64,000 nt of DNA. Origin: Mycobacterium sp. Z3061 (lineage in GTDB: Bacteria; Actinomycetota; Actinomycetes; Mycobacteriales; Mycobacteriaceae). Below are positions 25,789 to 43,169 of this stretch, one piece after another. Every line of letters starts with the position of its first letter. Within the stretch, counting starts at the first letter, position 1. The notes beneath the pieces were generated by a model that was not told the DNA's origin, did not search any database, and saw only the letters and a program-made list of their open reading frames with translations. Position numbers and translations under genes: made by a program. The stretch lies in contig NZ_CP134062.1 of NCBI RefSeq assembly GCF_031583025.1, positions 4,995,234 through 5,059,233 of the forward strand, read 5' to 3'.

Positions 25789-27282
25789 GTGGAAAGCGTG
25801 CACGAGGATTTCGAACGCTGTTACCGAGCGGTCCAGGCCAAGGACGCCCGGTTCGACGGCTGGTTCGTGATCGCGGTCCTGACCACGCGGATCTATTGTC
25901 GGCCCAGTTGCCCGGTGCGACCGCCGTTCGCCCGCAACGTGCAATTCCTCCCGACGGCCGCGGCAGCCCAGCGTGCGGGCTTCCGGGCCTGCAAGCGGTG
26001 CCGCCCTGACGCCTCTCCGGGTTCGCCGGAGTGGAATGTGCGTGGTGACGTCGTCGCGCGAGCCATGCGCCTGATCGCCGACGGCACGGTGGACCGCGAA
26101 GGGGTGACCGGGCTGGCCGGCCACCTCGGCTACACCACCCGCCAGTTGGAGAGGCTGCTGCAGGCGGAGGTCGGCGCGGGTCCGCTGGCGCTGGCCCGAG
26201 CGCAGCGGATGCAGGCCGCCAGGGTGCTGATCGAGACCACCGACCTGCCGTTCGGCGACGTGGCTTTCGCCGCCGGATTTTCCAGCATCCGGCAGTTCAA
26301 CGACACCGTTCGGCTGGTGTGCGACAGCACCCCGTCGCTGCTGCGCAAGCGGACCGCCGCGCGATTCGGTTCTGCCACGTCCGCCGGGGCGCTGTCGCTG
26401 CGGTTGCCGGTTCGCACCCCGTTCGCGTACGAGGGAGTTTTCGGCCATCTGGCCGCCACGGCCGTACCGGGGTGCGAGGAGGTCCGCGACGGCGCCTACC
26501 GGCGCACACTGCGCCTCGCCTGGGGCAACGGCCTGGTCTCTCTGACTCCGGCGCCGGACCACGTGCGGTGTGTGCTGGCGCTGGACGACTTCCGGGACCT
26601 CGCCGCCGCAACCGCCCGATGCCGACGTCTGCTGGATCTGGACGCAGATCCTGAAGCGGTGGTCGAAGCGCTCAGTGCCGACCCGGACCTGGAACCCGTC
26701 GTCACCAAGGCATCCGGTCAGCGCATCCCGCGAACGGTCGATGAAGCCGAACTCGCCGTGCGGGCGGTGCTCGGGCAGCAGGTCTCGACCAAGGCCGCAC
26801 GCACCCACGCCGGCCGGCTGGTCGCGGCGTACGGGCAACCGGTGCAAGACGGCGCCGGCACGCTGACCCATACCTTCCCGTCCGTCGACGAACTCGCCGA
26901 GATCGATCCGGTCCACCTCGCGGTGCCCAAGTCGCGACGGCGAACGCTGAGCGGGCTCATCGGGGCTCTCGCGGACGGCAGTATCACCCTGGACGCCGGA
27001 TGCGACTGGGCGCGGGCGCGGCGGCAACTGCTCGAATTGCCGGGAATCGGTCCGTGGACCGCGGAAGTGATCGCGATGCGCGGGCTGGGCGATCCGGACG
27101 CATTTCCGGCCACCGACCTCGGACTGAAGCTCGCCGCCGAGCAGCTGGGGTTGCCGACGCACGAGCGGACGCTGGTGGAGCACAGCGCTCGCTGGCGCCC
27201 TTGGCGGTCCTACGTCACCCAGCATCTCTGGGCCACCCTCGATCATTCCGTGAACCAATGGCCACCCAAGGAGGTCGCATGA
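25789..27282 (+). CDS. alkA: Ada-AlkA fusion: methylation-responsive regulator and 3-methyladenine glycosylase
   Basis: About 497 residues in three parts. First is an Ada-type zinc domain with four cysteines (IYCRPSCP and RACKRCRPD) that takes methyl groups from phosphotriesters. Next comes an AraC-type HTH (about 85-190, LAGHLGYTTRQLERLL and FSSIRQFND). Last is an AlkA HhH-GPD glycosylase with LPGIGPWTAEVIAMR and the catalytic aspartate in FPATDLGL. It senses and repairs alkylation damage. GTG 25789 follows a G-rich site; GTG 25798 would match the H37Rv start (HxDFERCYR). It overlaps ogt by ATGA. Confidence 0.92.
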   Translation: MESVHEDFERCYRAVQAKDARFDGWFVIAVLTTRIYCRPSCPVRPPFARNVQFLPTAAAAQRAGFRACKRCRPDASPGSPEWNVRGDVVARAMRLIADGTVDREGVTGLAGHLGYTTRQLERLLQAEVGAGPLALARAQRMQAARVLIETTDLPFGDVAFAAGFSSIRQFNDTVRLVCDSTPSLLRKRTAARFGSATSAGALSLRLPVRTPFAYEGVFGHLAATAVPGCEEVRDGAYRRTLRLAWGNGLVSLTPAPDHVRCVLALDDFRDLAAATARCRRLLDLDADPEAVVEALSADPDLEPVVTKASGQRIPRTVDEAELAVRAVLGQQVSTKAARTHAGRLVAAYGQPVQDGAGTLTHTFPSVDELAEIDPVHLAVPKSRRRTLSGLIGALADGSITLDAGCDWARARRQLLELPGIGPWTAEVIAMRGLGDPDAFPATDLGLKLAAEQLGLPTHERTLVEHSARWRPWRSYVTQHLWATLDHSVNQWPPKEVA

Positions 27283-27776
27283 TCAATTACCGCACTATCG
27301 ACAGCCCGATCGGGCCGCTGACGCTGGCCGGACGCGACGGCACGCTGACAAATCTGCGGATGGTCGACCAGACTTATGAGCCGAGTCGTGCCGACTGGAC
27401 ACCGGACGAGGGCGGGTTCCCCGAGGTGGTACGCCAACTCGACGCCTATTTCGCGGGAGAGCTGTGCGATTTCGACGTGCGACTGGATATGCGCGGCACG
27501 GAATTCCAAAAGCGGGTGTGGGAAGCGCTGCTGACCATTCCGTACGGTGAGACCCGGTCCTACGGACAGATCGCCGAGCAGATCGGCGCTCCTGGTGCTG
27601 CGCGGGCCGTCGGTTTGGCCAATGGGCACAATCCCATCGCCATTATCGTGCCCTGCCATCGCGTCATCGGGGCGGCCGGCAAGTTGACCGGATATGGCGG
27701 CGGGCTCGATCGCAAACAAACGCTGCTCTCGTTGGAGAAGCGGCGGGCGCCGGCAGATCTGACATTGTTCGACTAA
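27279..27776 (+). CDS. ogt: O6-methylguanine-DNA methyltransferase
   Basis: Suicide repair protein of 165 residues that removes O6-alkyl groups from guanine. The acceptor cysteine lies in IIVPCHRVIG, and GAPGAARAVGLANGHNP gives the helix-turn-helix and Asn hinge. The ATG at 27279 overlaps the alkA stop and follows AAGGAGG by 6 bases. A long in-frame extension inside alkA is a shadow. Together with alkA it forms a two-gene alkylation-repair operon. Confidence 0.95.
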   Translation: MINYRTIDSPIGPLTLAGRDGTLTNLRMVDQTYEPSRADWTPDEGGFPEVVRQLDAYFAGELCDFDVRLDMRGTEFQKRVWEALLTIPYGETRSYGQIAEQIGAPGAARAVGLANGHNPIAIIVPCHRVIGAAGKLTGYGGGLDRKQTLLSLEKRRAPADLTLFD

Positions 27777-27782
27777 GCCCGC

Positions 27783-27842
27783 GCGAGCAGACGCAAAATC
27801 GCCCTTTCGAACGCGAATTCGCGCGATTTTGCGTCTGCTCGC
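27783..27842. repeat. Long palindrome, copy 3, after ogt
   Basis: Perfect 20-base arms (27783-27802, 27823-27842) with the core GCGAGCAGACGCAAAATCGC. The 20-base interval itself holds a smaller GC-rich palindrome around GCGAATTCGC. It begins 7 bases after the ogt stop and precedes the rRNA operon terminator from the opposite direction. Same family as 9019 and 18271. Confidence 0.85.
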
Positions 27843-27867
27843 CGAGAACCGTGAGTCCCCGGAAATG

Positions 27868-27901
27868 CAAAAACACCCCCAAATTAATGGGGGTGTTTTT
27901 G
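27868..27901. terminator. Intrinsic terminator of the rRNA operon, bidirectional
   Basis: Perfect 13-base arms CAAAAACACCCCC / GGGGGTGTTTTTG around AAATTAAT. On the minus strand the hairpin ends in a T-run just downstream of 5S rRNA; on the plus strand it also has T5 after ogt. This is the only classical T-tract terminator I found in the window. Confidence 0.9.
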
Positions 27902-27905
27902 TGTA

Positions 27906-28022
27906 TGTTCGGCGGTGTCCTACTTTTCCACCCGAAGAGGGCAGTATCATCGGCGCTGACAGGCTTAGCTTCCGGGTTCGGGATGGGACCGGGCGTTTCC
28001 CTGTCGCTGTGGCCGCCGTAAC
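27906..28022 (-). rRNA. rrf: 5S ribosomal RNA
   Basis: The minus strand reads GTTACGGCGGCCACAGCGAC to CCGCCGAACA, the standard mycobacterial 5S, including CCCGGTCCCA and GGGTGGAAAAGTAGGACACC. Ends are set by comparison from memory and may be off by 1-2 bases. The terminator follows directly. Confidence 0.95.
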
Positions 28023-28104
28023 TCTATTTAAATTTGTGTTTGGTGGCGGGGTGCGGTGTTACTCGACCTTGCGGTCGAGGAACGAATAGTGGTTGCGATT
28101 GGTT

Positions 28105-33020
<4,916 letters not shown>

Positions 33021-33234
33021 CCCCTCGCTAACGAGGTGAATTCACTATCAGAGATAATCTGATCTAACAAAAAGACACCAAAACTGGCATCAATGATTGC
33101 GACTACACCCACACACGGGGAGTGCTAGGTGCAGTCAAAAAAACAACAACAAAACAATTCACCAAACACACTATTGAGTTCTCAAACAACACTTCTCGCT
33201 CTGTCTTCGCCCGTTTCGGGGCAACCCTGCCAGC
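33021..33234 (-). other. rRNA operon leader
   Basis: Between promoter and 16S, about 210 bases hold no gene. Transcribed elements include TTGTTTGAGAACTCAATAGT at 33168-33195 (repeated in the spacer), the hairpin TTGCCCCGAAACGGGCGAAG near 33205-33225, and AT-rich stretches (runs of T and TTG) that precede 16S. They fit antitermination and RNase III stem functions known for mycobacterial rrn leaders. Confidence 0.75.
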
Positions 33235-33261
33235 TTAATACAGATCCGGCAGGAGAGTCAA
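33235..33261 (-). promoter_or_regulatory. rRNA operon promoter
   Basis: On the minus strand TTGACT (33256-33261) is followed after 15 bases by TATTAA (33235-33240). It closely resembles what I remember of the M. tuberculosis rrn P1 promoter downstream of murA. I see no second promoter between murA and 16S with comparable strength. Confidence 0.8.
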
Positions 33262-33319
33262 GCCCTGGTTTCGATCAACTTCTTTGGGGAGGTGATCGCG
33301 CCGATCGGGCGTGACTCGG

Positions 33320-34573
33320 CTACTGTACCCGCTCGATCTCCGCTCCCAAAATCGCCAGGTTCTCAACGAACAACGGATAGCCCCGATCGATGTGAAAAAC
33401 GTCGTGGACCTCGGTGTCTCCGTCTGCGACGAGACCCGCGAGGACAAGGCCGGCTCCGGCCCGGATGTCCGAACACCACACCGGCGCGCTCGACAACTGG
33501 GGCAACCCGCGCACCACAGCGTGGTGTCCGTCGGTGCGGGCGTCCGCACCCAGCCGGATCATCTCCTCGACGAACCGGAAACGTGCTTCGAACACGTTCT
33601 CGGTGATCATCGAGGTGCCGTCGGCGATCGAGGCCAGCGCAATCGCCATGGGCTGCAAGTCAGTTGGGAATCCTGGGAACGGCAATGTCGCGACATTGAC
33701 CGCTTTCGGACGCTCGTACTGCACCACCCGGAAGCTGTCGTCGGTCTGCGTGACGGTCGAACCCGCGTCATGAAGCTTGTGCAGCACCAACTGCAGATGC
33801 GAGGGATCTATTCCCGTCACGGTGATATCGCCGCGGGTCATCGCCGCGGCGATACCCCAGGTCGCGGCCACGATTCGGTCCCCGATCACGCGATGCTCGG
33901 TCGGGTGCAGCCGCGGGACGCCGGTGATCGTCATGGTCGGCGAGCCGGCGCCCTCGATCTGGGCGCCCATCTGGTTCAACATCGTGCAGAGGTCGACCAC
34001 GTCGGGTTCGCGCGCCGCGTTGTGAATGATCGTGACGCCTTCGGCGACCACCGCGGCCATCAGAATGTTCTCGGTGGCCCCCACCGAGGGAAATTCCAGT
34101 TGAATCTCGGCTCCGCGCAACGTCTCCGCCTCGGCGACCACGCAACCGTGCTCGATATTGCACTGCGCGCCCAGCTGCCGCAGCCCCGCCTGATGCATAT
34201 CCAGGGGCCGGGATCCGATCGCATCGCCGCCGGGCAGCGCCACCCTGGCCTTCTTGCACCGGCCGACCAGCGGCCCGAGCACACAGACCGAAGCCCGAAA
34301 CTGCCGCACGGCCGCGAAGTCGGCGTCGTACTTGGGTTCGTCCGGGGAGGTGATGCGGGCGACGTCGCCGTCGAGTTCGACGGTGGCGCCCAGGCCGCGC
34401 AGCACCTCGGCCATCAGCGGGACGTCGAGAATGTCGGGACAGTTCGTGATGGTGCTGGTGCCTTCGGCCAGCAGAGTCGCGGCCATGAGCTTCAGCACGC
34501 TGTTTTTGGCGCCCCCAACAGCGACTTCGCCTGACAACCGGTTGCCACCAGTCACCACGAATCGCTCTGCCAC
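33320..34573 (-). CDS. murA: UDP-N-acetylglucosamine 1-carboxyvinyltransferase, Asp117 form
   Basis: First committed enzyme of peptidoglycan synthesis, 417 residues. N-terminal [26 protein letters not shown] and the loop [15 protein letters not shown] are seen. The usual catalytic cysteine of that loop (Cys115 in E. coli) is aspartate here (Asp117), the change that makes M. tuberculosis MurA insensitive to fosfomycin. GTG start with TAGACT 7 bases upstream (leaderless). The rRNA operon follows on the same strand 60 bases after the stop. Confidence 0.96.
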   Translation of the reverse strand: MAERFVVTGGNRLSGEVAVGGAKNSVLKLMAATLLAEGTSTITNCPDILDVPLMAEVLRGLGATVELDGDVARITSPDEPKYDADFAAVRQFRASVCVLGPLVGRCKKARVALPGGDAIGSRPLDMHQAGLRQLGAQCNIEHGCVVAEAETLRGAEIQLEFPSVGATENILMAAVVAEGVTIIHNAAREPDVVDLCTMLNQMGAQIEGAGSPTMTITGVPRLHPTEHRVIGDRIVAATWGIAAAMTRGDITVTGIDPSHLQLVLHKLHDAGSTVTQTDDSFRVVQYERPKAVNVATLPFPGFPTDLQPMAIALASIADGTSMITENVFEARFRFVEEMIRLGADARTDGHHAVVRGLPQLSSAPVWCSDIRAGAGLVLAGLVADGDTEVHDVFHIDRGYPLFVENLAILGAEIERVQ

Positions 34574-34580
34574 CCGGGTC

Positions 34581-34586
34581 AGTCTA
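34581..34586 (-). promoter_or_regulatory. Predicted -10 box for leaderless murA mRNA
   Basis: TAGACT on the minus strand ends 7 bases before the murA GTG at 34573. Confidence 0.5.
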
Positions 34587-34629
34587 GTGAAGCGGTATCG
34601 CCTTGTCAGTCAGCCGACCCGGCCCCAGG

Positions 34630-34635
34630 TACCGT
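34630..34635 (+). promoter_or_regulatory. Predicted -10 box for leaderless adenosyltransferase mRNA
   Basis: TACCGT ends 7 bases before ATG 34643, favouring that start over an in-frame TTG at 34637. It is divergent from the murA box across a 69-base gap. Confidence 0.5.
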
Positions 34636-34642
34636 TTTGCCC

Positions 34643-35230
34643 ATGGCAGTCCACCTGACCCGCATATATACCCGCACGGGTGACGACGGTACGACGGGAT
34701 TGAGCGATTTCTCACGAGTGGCCAAAACCGACCCGCGACTGGTCGCCTACGCGGATTGCGACGAGGCCAACTCGGCGATCGGGGTGGCGGTCGCACTGGG
34801 CGCTCCTGAGGAGCAAATCGCGGGGGTGTTGCGGCAGATCCAGAACGACCTGTTCGACGCCGGCGCCGACCTGTCGACGCCGTTGGTAGAGAACCCGGAA
34901 CATCCCCCGCTGCGTATCACCCAGGCCTACATCGACCGGCTCGAGGGCTGGTGCGACACCTACAACGAAGGCCTGCCTGCACTGAATTCCTTTATCCTGC
35001 CGGGTGGTTCGCCGCTGTCGGCGTTGTTGCACGTGGCCCGTACCGTGGTGCGGCGGGCTGAGCGAGCGGCGTGGGCAGCCGTCGAGGCGCACCCCGACGA
35101 CATGAGTGTGTTGCCCGCGAAATACCTCAATCGGCTTTCGGACCTGCTGTTCATCCTGTCGCGGGTGGCCAACCCCGGCGGCGACGTGCTGTGGCGCCCG
35201 GGTGGCGGCGCCAAGGGTGGCGAGAAGTGA
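34643..35230 (+). CDS. PduO-type cob(I)yrinic acid a,c-diamide adenosyltransferase
   Basis: Transfers adenosyl from ATP to cobalamin, making coenzyme B12 for enzymes such as methylmalonyl-CoA mutase. The 195-residue product has the N-terminal YTRTGDDGTTGL ATP-binding motif, the ADCDEANSAIG segment, the FILPGGSPLSALLHVARTVVRRAER helix and YLNRLSDLLFILSR. It matches Rv1314c. Its stop is 17 bases from the end of the convergent DUF2550 gene. The transposase gene that follows in H37Rv (Rv1313c) is absent. Confidence 0.93.
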   Translation: MAVHLTRIYTRTGDDGTTGLSDFSRVAKTDPRLVAYADCDEANSAIGVAVALGAPEEQIAGVLRQIQNDLFDAGADLSTPLVENPEHPPLRITQAYIDRLEGWCDTYNEGLPALNSFILPGGSPLSALLHVARTVVRRAERAAWAAVEAHPDDMSVLPAKYLNRLSDLLFILSRVANPGGDVLWRPGGGAKGGEK

Positions 35231-35247
35231 GTCGCCAGCTCGGCCGT

Positions 35248-35691
35248 TCAGACGCTGCGGCGACGGGCGCGCGGCGAGGGCCGTGACTCCAGCCACGACT
35301 GAAAGGCCGTCAAAGCCCCTCTGTCCAAGGCGATTTCGTATCCCAGCCGACGATCCTGGGTGTTGTCGCGCAGTTCCAGCACGACGATTTCGTCGGTCAT
35401 GATGTCGAACTCGTCACCGCGCGGCGCACGCCGGGCCACCACCTCGACCCCGCGCCGGCTCAGCCGCCGGTCCGGCCACAGCCGCAGGCTGGACAGCCGG
35501 TAGAACGCCGCTTCACCGCCTCGGTAACGGATCACGCCGTGACGCCAGCCGTGACCCCCCACCGCGGGGATATCGCGCATGATGGCCGCGGTCCCGCCCC
35601 GCCGCAGCTTCCACAGCCGGAAACTCAGCGCGAGCACCGCCGCTGCCAGCAGGACGACGAGCACGACCATGCTGACCATGGGCGCGCTCAT
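35248..35691 (-). CDS. DUF2550 membrane-anchored protein (Rv1312 type)
   Basis: Protein of 147 residues with one N-terminal transmembrane helix (MVSMVVLVVLLAAAVLALSF, about residues 5-25), then a basic cytoplasmic domain with SLRLWPDRRLSRRGVEVVARR and a C-terminal RRR tail. Length equals the H37Rv protein. Function is unknown, but the gene is fixed at the end of the ATP synthase operon, 7 bases after atpC, so a membrane-energetics or cell-wall role is possible. The ATG at 35691 is chosen; further upstream the frame overlaps atpC. Confidence 0.85.
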   Translation of the reverse strand: MSAPMVSMVVLVVLLAAAVLALSFRLWKLRRGGTAAIMRDIPAVGGHGWRHGVIRYRGGEAAFYRLSSLRLWPDRRLSRRGVEVVARRAPRGDEFDIMTDEIVVLELRDNTQDRRLGYEIALDRGALTAFQSWLESRPSPRARRRSV

Positions 35692-35698
35692 CGTGGGA

Positions 35699-36064
35699 TC
35701 AGTCGAGCGCGCCGACGGCGCGCAACCTTGCGCGCCCCCGGGCGGCGACTTGGGGATCGTCCGATTCGGAATCCTGCCTGGCAGCGCTCTCGTCGATGTC
35801 CTTCTCGAACTCGGCAGACTCGGCGAGCACACTCACGCCCTCTTCGGTCACCGTGAGGAAGCCACCGTCGACCGCGATTCGCAGATCGTCTTCGCCCTCC
35901 CGTTCGACCCGCACCATGGCGTCGTCGACCAACTGTGCGACCAGTGGGATGTGATGCGGCAGTATGCCGATCTCCCCGGAGGTGGTGCGGGTGAAGAGGA
36001 ACGTCGCCTCGCCCGACCAGATCTCACGGTCGACGGCGACGATCTGAACGTTCAATTCAGCCAT
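35699..36064 (-). CDS. atpC: ATP synthase epsilon subunit
   Basis: Central-stalk subunit of 121 residues linking the c-ring to gamma and controlling ATP hydrolysis. The N-terminal beta barrel ([34 protein letters not shown]) is clear. The C-terminal helical part is short and rich in acidic residues, as in other mycobacteria. It lies 36 bases after atpD. Confidence 0.95.
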   Translation of the reverse strand: MAELNVQIVAVDREIWSGEATFLFTRTTSGEIGILPHHIPLVAQLVDDAMVRVEREGEDDLRIAVDGGFLTVTEEGVSVLAESAEFEKDIDESAARQDSESDDPQVAARGRARLRAVGALD

Positions 36065-36100
36065 GCCACACCACCTCTCGAGTCAGCCGGAAATCCCGCG

Positions 36101-38492
<2,392 letters not shown>

Positions 38493-38498
38493 TGTTAG

Positions 38499-40172
38499 CT
38501 ACTTCTTATCCTTCTTGGAGTCCTTCGACTCCTTCTTGGGCTTCTCCTTCTTGACCTTCACCGATTCCTTGCCGAGCTCTTCTTCGTCCATCGCCTCGAC
38601 ATGCTCGTCGGGTACCACCGATTCGCCAGAGCTGGCTGCGAAGCCCTTCTTGAATTTGTTGATGATCTCGACGAGCTTCTCTTCCTCTTCCTCACCGAGC
38701 TTCCCGCTGCTGCGGATGCCTTCGAGGAACTTCTCTTCCGATGCCCGCATGTGGTCCAGCAGCTCGGCCTCAAACCGCTTTACGTCTTCCACCGGTACCG
38801 AGTCGAGGTGACCGCCCGTGCCCAGGAAGATCGAAACCACCTGCTCCTCAACGGGCAACGGCGAGAATTGCGGTTGCTTGAGCAACTCGACCAGACGTTC
38901 ACCGCGCGACAGCTGCTTCTTCGACGTCTCGTCGAGGTCGGAGGCGAACGCGGCGAAGGATTCCAATTCGCGGTACTGCGACAGATCCAGGCGCAGTGAG
39001 CCCGCCACCTCTTTCATCGCCTTGATCTGAGCCGCACCACCGACGCGGGACACCGACACACCGACGTTGATGGCGGGCCGGACGCCCTGGTTGAACAGGT
39101 CGCTTTCCAGGAAGCACTGCCCATCGGTGATCGAGATGACGTTGGTGGGGATGTAGGCCGAGATGTCGTTGGCCTTGGTCTCGATGATCGGCAGGCCGGT
39201 CAGCGAGCCGCCACCGAGCTCGTCGGACAGCTTTGCGCAACGCTCGAGGAGCCGCGAGTGCAGGTAGAACACGTCACCCGGGTACGCCTCGCGGCCCGGC
39301 GGACGGCGCAGCAGCAGCGAGATCGCGCGGTAAGCCTCGGCCTGCTTGGTCAGGTCGTCGAAGACGATCAGGACGTGCTTGCCCTCGTACATCCAGTGCT
39401 GGGCGATGGCCGAACCTGTATACGGCGCAAGCCATTTGAAGCCGGCCGCGTCAGATGCGGGCGCTGCGACGATGGTGGTGTAGTCCATCGCGCCACCTTC
39501 GTCCAGTGCGCGCCGCACGGAAGCGATCGTGGTGCCCTTCTGCCCGATTGCGACGTAAACGCAGCGAACCTGCTTCTTCTCGTCGCCGGTCTCCCAGTTC
39601 TGCCGCTGGTTGAGGATCGTGTCGACGCAGACGGCGGTCTTGCCGGTCTTGCGGTCGCCGATGATCAGCTGACGCTGGCCACGCCCGATCGGGGTCATCG
39701 CGTCGATGGCCTTGATGCCGGTCTGCAGAGGCTCTTTCACGCTCTGCCGCTCGACCACCGACGGCGCCTGCAGTTCCAGCGCGCGCCGGGCATCGGTCTC
39801 GATGTCGCCGCCGCCGTCGATCGGCTGTCCCAGCGGGTTGACCACACGACCAAGGAAGGCGTCACCGACGGGCACCGACAGCACGTCACCAGTCCGCTTG
39901 ACCTGCTGGCCCTGCTCGATCTTCTCGAAATCACCGAGAATCACGGCGCCGACGCTGTGCTCGTCCAAGTTCAGGGCGACGCCCAGGACTCCACCGGTGA
40001 ACTCCAGCAACTCCTGGGTCATCACGGACGGCAATCCCTCTACGTGCGCGATGCCGTCACCGGCATCCACCACGGTGCCGACTTCCTCCCGCGAGGTGTC
40101 AGCGGTGAAGGACTCTACGTATTCTTCGATCGCGCTCTGGATGGCATCAGCGGAGATTGTCAACTCGGCCAT
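38499..40172 (-). CDS. atpA: ATP synthase alpha subunit with lysine-rich C-terminal extension
   Basis: Non-catalytic nucleotide-binding F1 subunit of 557 residues. The P-loop [11 protein letters not shown], the [11 protein letters not shown] strand and the [20 protein letters not shown] block are present. The last roughly 40 residues (after FAASSGES) form the extension typical of mycobacteria, which suppresses ATP hydrolysis; here it ends in a strongly lysine-rich, low-complexity tail. It lies 59 bases after the b-delta gene. Confidence 0.97.
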   Translation of the reverse strand: MAELTISADAIQSAIEEYVESFTADTSREEVGTVVDAGDGIAHVEGLPSVMTQELLEFTGGVLGVALNLDEHSVGAVILGDFEKIEQGQQVKRTGDVLSVPVGDAFLGRVVNPLGQPIDGGGDIETDARRALELQAPSVVERQSVKEPLQTGIKAIDAMTPIGRGQRQLIIGDRKTGKTAVCVDTILNQRQNWETGDEKKQVRCVYVAIGQKGTTIASVRRALDEGGAMDYTTIVAAPASDAAGFKWLAPYTGSAIAQHWMYEGKHVLIVFDDLTKQAEAYRAISLLLRRPPGREAYPGDVFYLHSRLLERCAKLSDELGGGSLTGLPIIETKANDISAYIPTNVISITDGQCFLESDLFNQGVRPAINVGVSVSRVGGAAQIKAMKEVAGSLRLDLSQYRELESFAAFASDLDETSKKQLSRGERLVELLKQPQFSPLPVEEQVVSIFLGTGGHLDSVPVEDVKRFEAELLDHMRASEEKFLEGIRSSGKLGEEEEEKLVEIINKFKKGFAASSGESVVPDEHVEAMDEEELGKESVKVKKEKPKKESKDSKKDKK

Positions 40173-40231
40173 GGCTTTTCGTCTTCCTACTTCGTTGTGT
40201 TGACTAGGTCGGGTTTCCGTCGGGCTTCGGG

Positions 40232-41572
40232 TTAGTCGGGTAACTGTGCTTCAGCAGCGGCCAGCCGAGACTTGAGCGTGCCGTCGATCACTTCGTCACC
40301 CACGCAGATCTGCAGCCCACCGAGCAAGTCGGAATCGACTTGCAGCTGAACCGCCACCGGATGGCCGTAGATGCGGCTCAGCACCTCACTGACCCGAGTG
40401 CGTTGGGCGTCGCTGAGTTCTGCCGCAGCACTGACCTGGGCCACGACTTCACCGCGGCGGGCTACCGCTACCTGTGCAAGCAGCAGCACGGCCTCTTCGG
40501 CCGGTGTGCCACGCAACAACTCGACCGTCTGGGACAGCAGTGCGAGAGCTACCGGGTTCACGTCGCTGCCCGAACTCTCAAGTACGTTGCGCAGCAAGCC
40601 AACCCGCCGATCAGCGTCTGCGGTGTAGTCACCGAGCAAAATGCCGAGTCGAGGTTGTGCGTCCAGGATGCGCGAGAACCGGAACAACTGGTCTTCGACT
40701 TCGTCGACGCTGCCGTCTTTCTCGGCGACCGCGAGCAACGCCTGGCGTGAGACGTGTTCGATGGCATCGATGAAATCCCCGCTCGCCGACCAGCGCTCCG
40801 ATACGGCGGTGCGCAGGACGTCGAGGGTGGTGTCGCCGACTTTGCCCTCGAGCAGTCGTTCGAGCAACTTGACCCGCGCTGTCGCATCCTCGGTCGGCAC
40901 GGTGAGGTACCGGGTGACCACGATCTCCTGGCCCAACATCTTGGCTACCGACACCAATTCATCGGCGAGAGTGGTCAAAGCGTCGTTGTCCAGGTCGTCC
41001 GCGAGGGCGTTCAAACGATCCACCAGCGTGCTCACCGCGCTGCGGCTCGCCGAACGCATCTTGGCCAGCACCGGGTATTCCACCTCAACCGGTTCGGGCG
41101 CCATCTCGCTGAGTTGGTCAAGGAACCGATCAACGGTCGATGCCTGCTGCTCGGCGTCGGCCACATAGCTGCGCACCAAATCGCTTGCCTGGCGCACTGA
41201 TTCGTGGCCCAGCTCCAACCGGAGCTGCCGGGTCAGTTGCGCCCGCAGCAGCTCGGTCTGACGCGCTCCCTGCGCCTTGATGCGTTCGGCCTCGCTCTCG
41301 GCCTGCGCCCGCATCTGTTCCTCGATGCGTTCGGAGTCGGACTTCGCCTCTTCGACGAGTTCCGCGGCCTCCCCCTTGGCGCGTTCCACGGCCTTGCTGT
41401 GCGCCGTGGTCGACTCGGTGAGGCGCTTGGCGGCCTTCTCCGAGTCCTGCAACTGCTGGCGCACAGTCTCCTGGCGCGCGGTCATCAGCTTGCGGACCGG
41501 CGGCACGACGTACCGCCAGACCAGCAGCACGATCGCCGCGAAACCGATCAGCTGTCCGATAAATGTCGACAT
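40232..41572 (-). CDS. atpFH: ATP synthase fused b'-delta subunit
   Basis: Peripheral-stalk fusion of 446 residues. Residues 1-28 are a membrane anchor ([21 protein letters not shown]), followed by the long charged b-type helix to about residue 150, then the delta domain (about 270-446, [16 protein letters not shown] and [21 protein letters not shown]). This b-delta fusion beside a separate atpF is characteristic of mycobacteria and relatives. It lies 7 bases after atpF. Confidence 0.96.
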   Translation of the reverse strand: MSTFIGQLIGFAAIVLLVWRYVVPPVRKLMTARQETVRQQLQDSEKAAKRLTESTTAHSKAVERAKGEAAELVEEAKSDSERIEEQMRAQAESEAERIKAQGARQTELLRAQLTRQLRLELGHESVRQASDLVRSYVADAEQQASTVDRFLDQLSEMAPEPVEVEYPVLAKMRSASRSAVSTLVDRLNALADDLDNDALTTLADELVSVAKMLGQEIVVTRYLTVPTEDATARVKLLERLLEGKVGDTTLDVLRTAVSERWSASGDFIDAIEHVSRQALLAVAEKDGSVDEVEDQLFRFSRILDAQPRLGILLGDYTADADRRVGLLRNVLESSGSDVNPVALALLSQTVELLRGTPAEEAVLLLAQVAVARRGEVVAQVSAAAELSDAQRTRVSEVLSRIYGHPVAVQLQVDSDLLGGLQICVGDEVIDGTLKSRLAAAEAQLPD

Positions 41573-41579
41573 ATGGTGG

Positions 41580-42116
41580 CTACCTCGTGGCTTTCGAAGT
41601 CGCTTCTGAGGTCGCGGCTGCGGGACTGACCTCGACGCCGAGCACGCGGGATGCCAGCGTCGCCGAGATGGTGCCGACGTTGGAGCGCAGATCCAATTCC
41701 ACGGCGTCGCGCTCCCGCTTCAATTGCTCGTTGGCCTGGGCCAACATCTCTGCCACCTGCTGCTCGGCGCGAGCTCGTGCGTCGTCGATGACCTTGCGAC
41801 CCTCTGTCCGCGCGTTGTCGCGGAAGGCGCCGGCTTCAACCCGGGCTTCCTTCAAGGCCTTCTCGTAGTCGGCATCGGCGGCCGCGAACTGCTCGGCTGC
41901 CTTCTTGCTGTCGGCCTGGGTCTTGGCGACCATGTTGTCGCGTTCCTTGAGCACCCTCAGAATCGGCGGCACGACGAACGTGCCGATGACCCCGAGCACC
42001 ACCAGGAAGATGGCCAGCACGAAGAAGAAGGTGCCGTTCGGGATGAGGAAGTTGCTTTGGCCGCCTTCCTCTGCTGCAAACTTCACAGCCGAAGCAAGAG
42101 AGGTCGGGTCACCCAT
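41580..42116 (-). CDS. atpF: ATP synthase b subunit
   Basis: Peripheral-stalk b subunit of 178 residues: one transmembrane helix ([24 protein letters not shown], about 28-52), then a charged coiled-coil helix. The ATG at 42116 is preferred over a GTG one codon upstream. It lies 9 bases after atpE and pairs with the b'-delta fusion to form the stator. Confidence 0.95.
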   Translation of the reverse strand: MGDPTSLASAVKFAAEEGGQSNFLIPNGTFFFVLAIFLVVLGVIGTFVVPPILRVLKERDNMVAKTQADSKKAAEQFAAADADYEKALKEARVEAGAFRDNARTEGRKVIDDARARAEQQVAEMLAQANEQLKRERDAVELDLRSNVGTISATLASRVLGVEVSPAAATSEATSKATR

Positions 42117-42125
42117 CACAGCGAA

Positions 42126-42416
<291 letters not shown>

Positions 42417-43169
42417 TTAGTGGTGGTCCTCTTCTAGTTCCATCGCTTGGCTGAAGTACAGGATCGTCAGCAGGGCGAAGATGAAGGCCTGGATGGCGCC
42501 GACGAACAGGTCGAACGACTTCCAGATCGCGTTCGGCAGCCACAGGATGTACGGCGGGAACAGCGCGATCAGCGCGACCAGGATGCCGCCGGCGAAGATG
42601 TTGCCGAAGAGTCGGAGCGACAGCGAAATCGGCTTGGCGAGCTCTTCGACGACGTTGATCGGCGCGAGGATCGCCACGTGGCCCTTGAGCACCTTGATCG
42701 GGTGGCCGATGATGCCGCGACGCCAGATCCCGGCCGCGTGGTAGCAGACGAACACGAACAGGGCCAGGGCCAGCACGTAGTTGATGTCGGCAGCCGCCGA
42801 CGAGAGCAGCTCGGTGGTCTTGCCTTCTTTGTCGGTGTACTGCAGCGGCAGCACCGACAACCAGTTCGAGATCAGGATGAACACGAAGATGGTCACCGCA
42901 AGCGGCAGCACGAACGGCGCGATCCGCATGCCGATGGCCGCCTCGACCTGGCTGCGCATCTGGATGGTGATCGCCTCGAAGAACAGCTGCACACCGCCGG
43001 GCACGGCGGTCGAGGTCACCTTGGACTTCAGGTAGAACGCCAACCCGATCACGATCACCGCGGCGATCGCCGTCGACATGATGGTGTCGGTGTTGACTGT
43101 CAGACCAAGCCATTTGGCGGTGTGGTGCTCGCCGACCTCGATCTGAGCGGCCAGGATCGACTCAGTCAT
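42417..43169 (-). CDS. atpB: ATP synthase a subunit
   Basis: Membrane subunit of 250 residues with five to six helices forming the two proton half-channels. The essential arginine lies in [17 protein letters not shown], and the last helix has [21 protein letters not shown]. The start overlaps the end of the AtpI-like gene by 8 nt. It is the first structural gene of the ATP synthase operon. Confidence 0.97.
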   Translation of the reverse strand: MTESILAAQIEVGEHHTAKWLGLTVNTDTIMSTAIAAVIVIGLAFYLKSKVTSTAVPGGVQLFFEAITIQMRSQVEAAIGMRIAPFVLPLAVTIFVFILISNWLSVLPLQYTDKEGKTTELLSSAAADINYVLALALFVFVCYHAAGIWRRGIIGHPIKVLKGHVAILAPINVVEELAKPISLSLRLFGNIFAGGILVALIALFPPYILWLPNAIWKSFDLFVGAIQAFIFALLTILYFSQAMELEEDHH

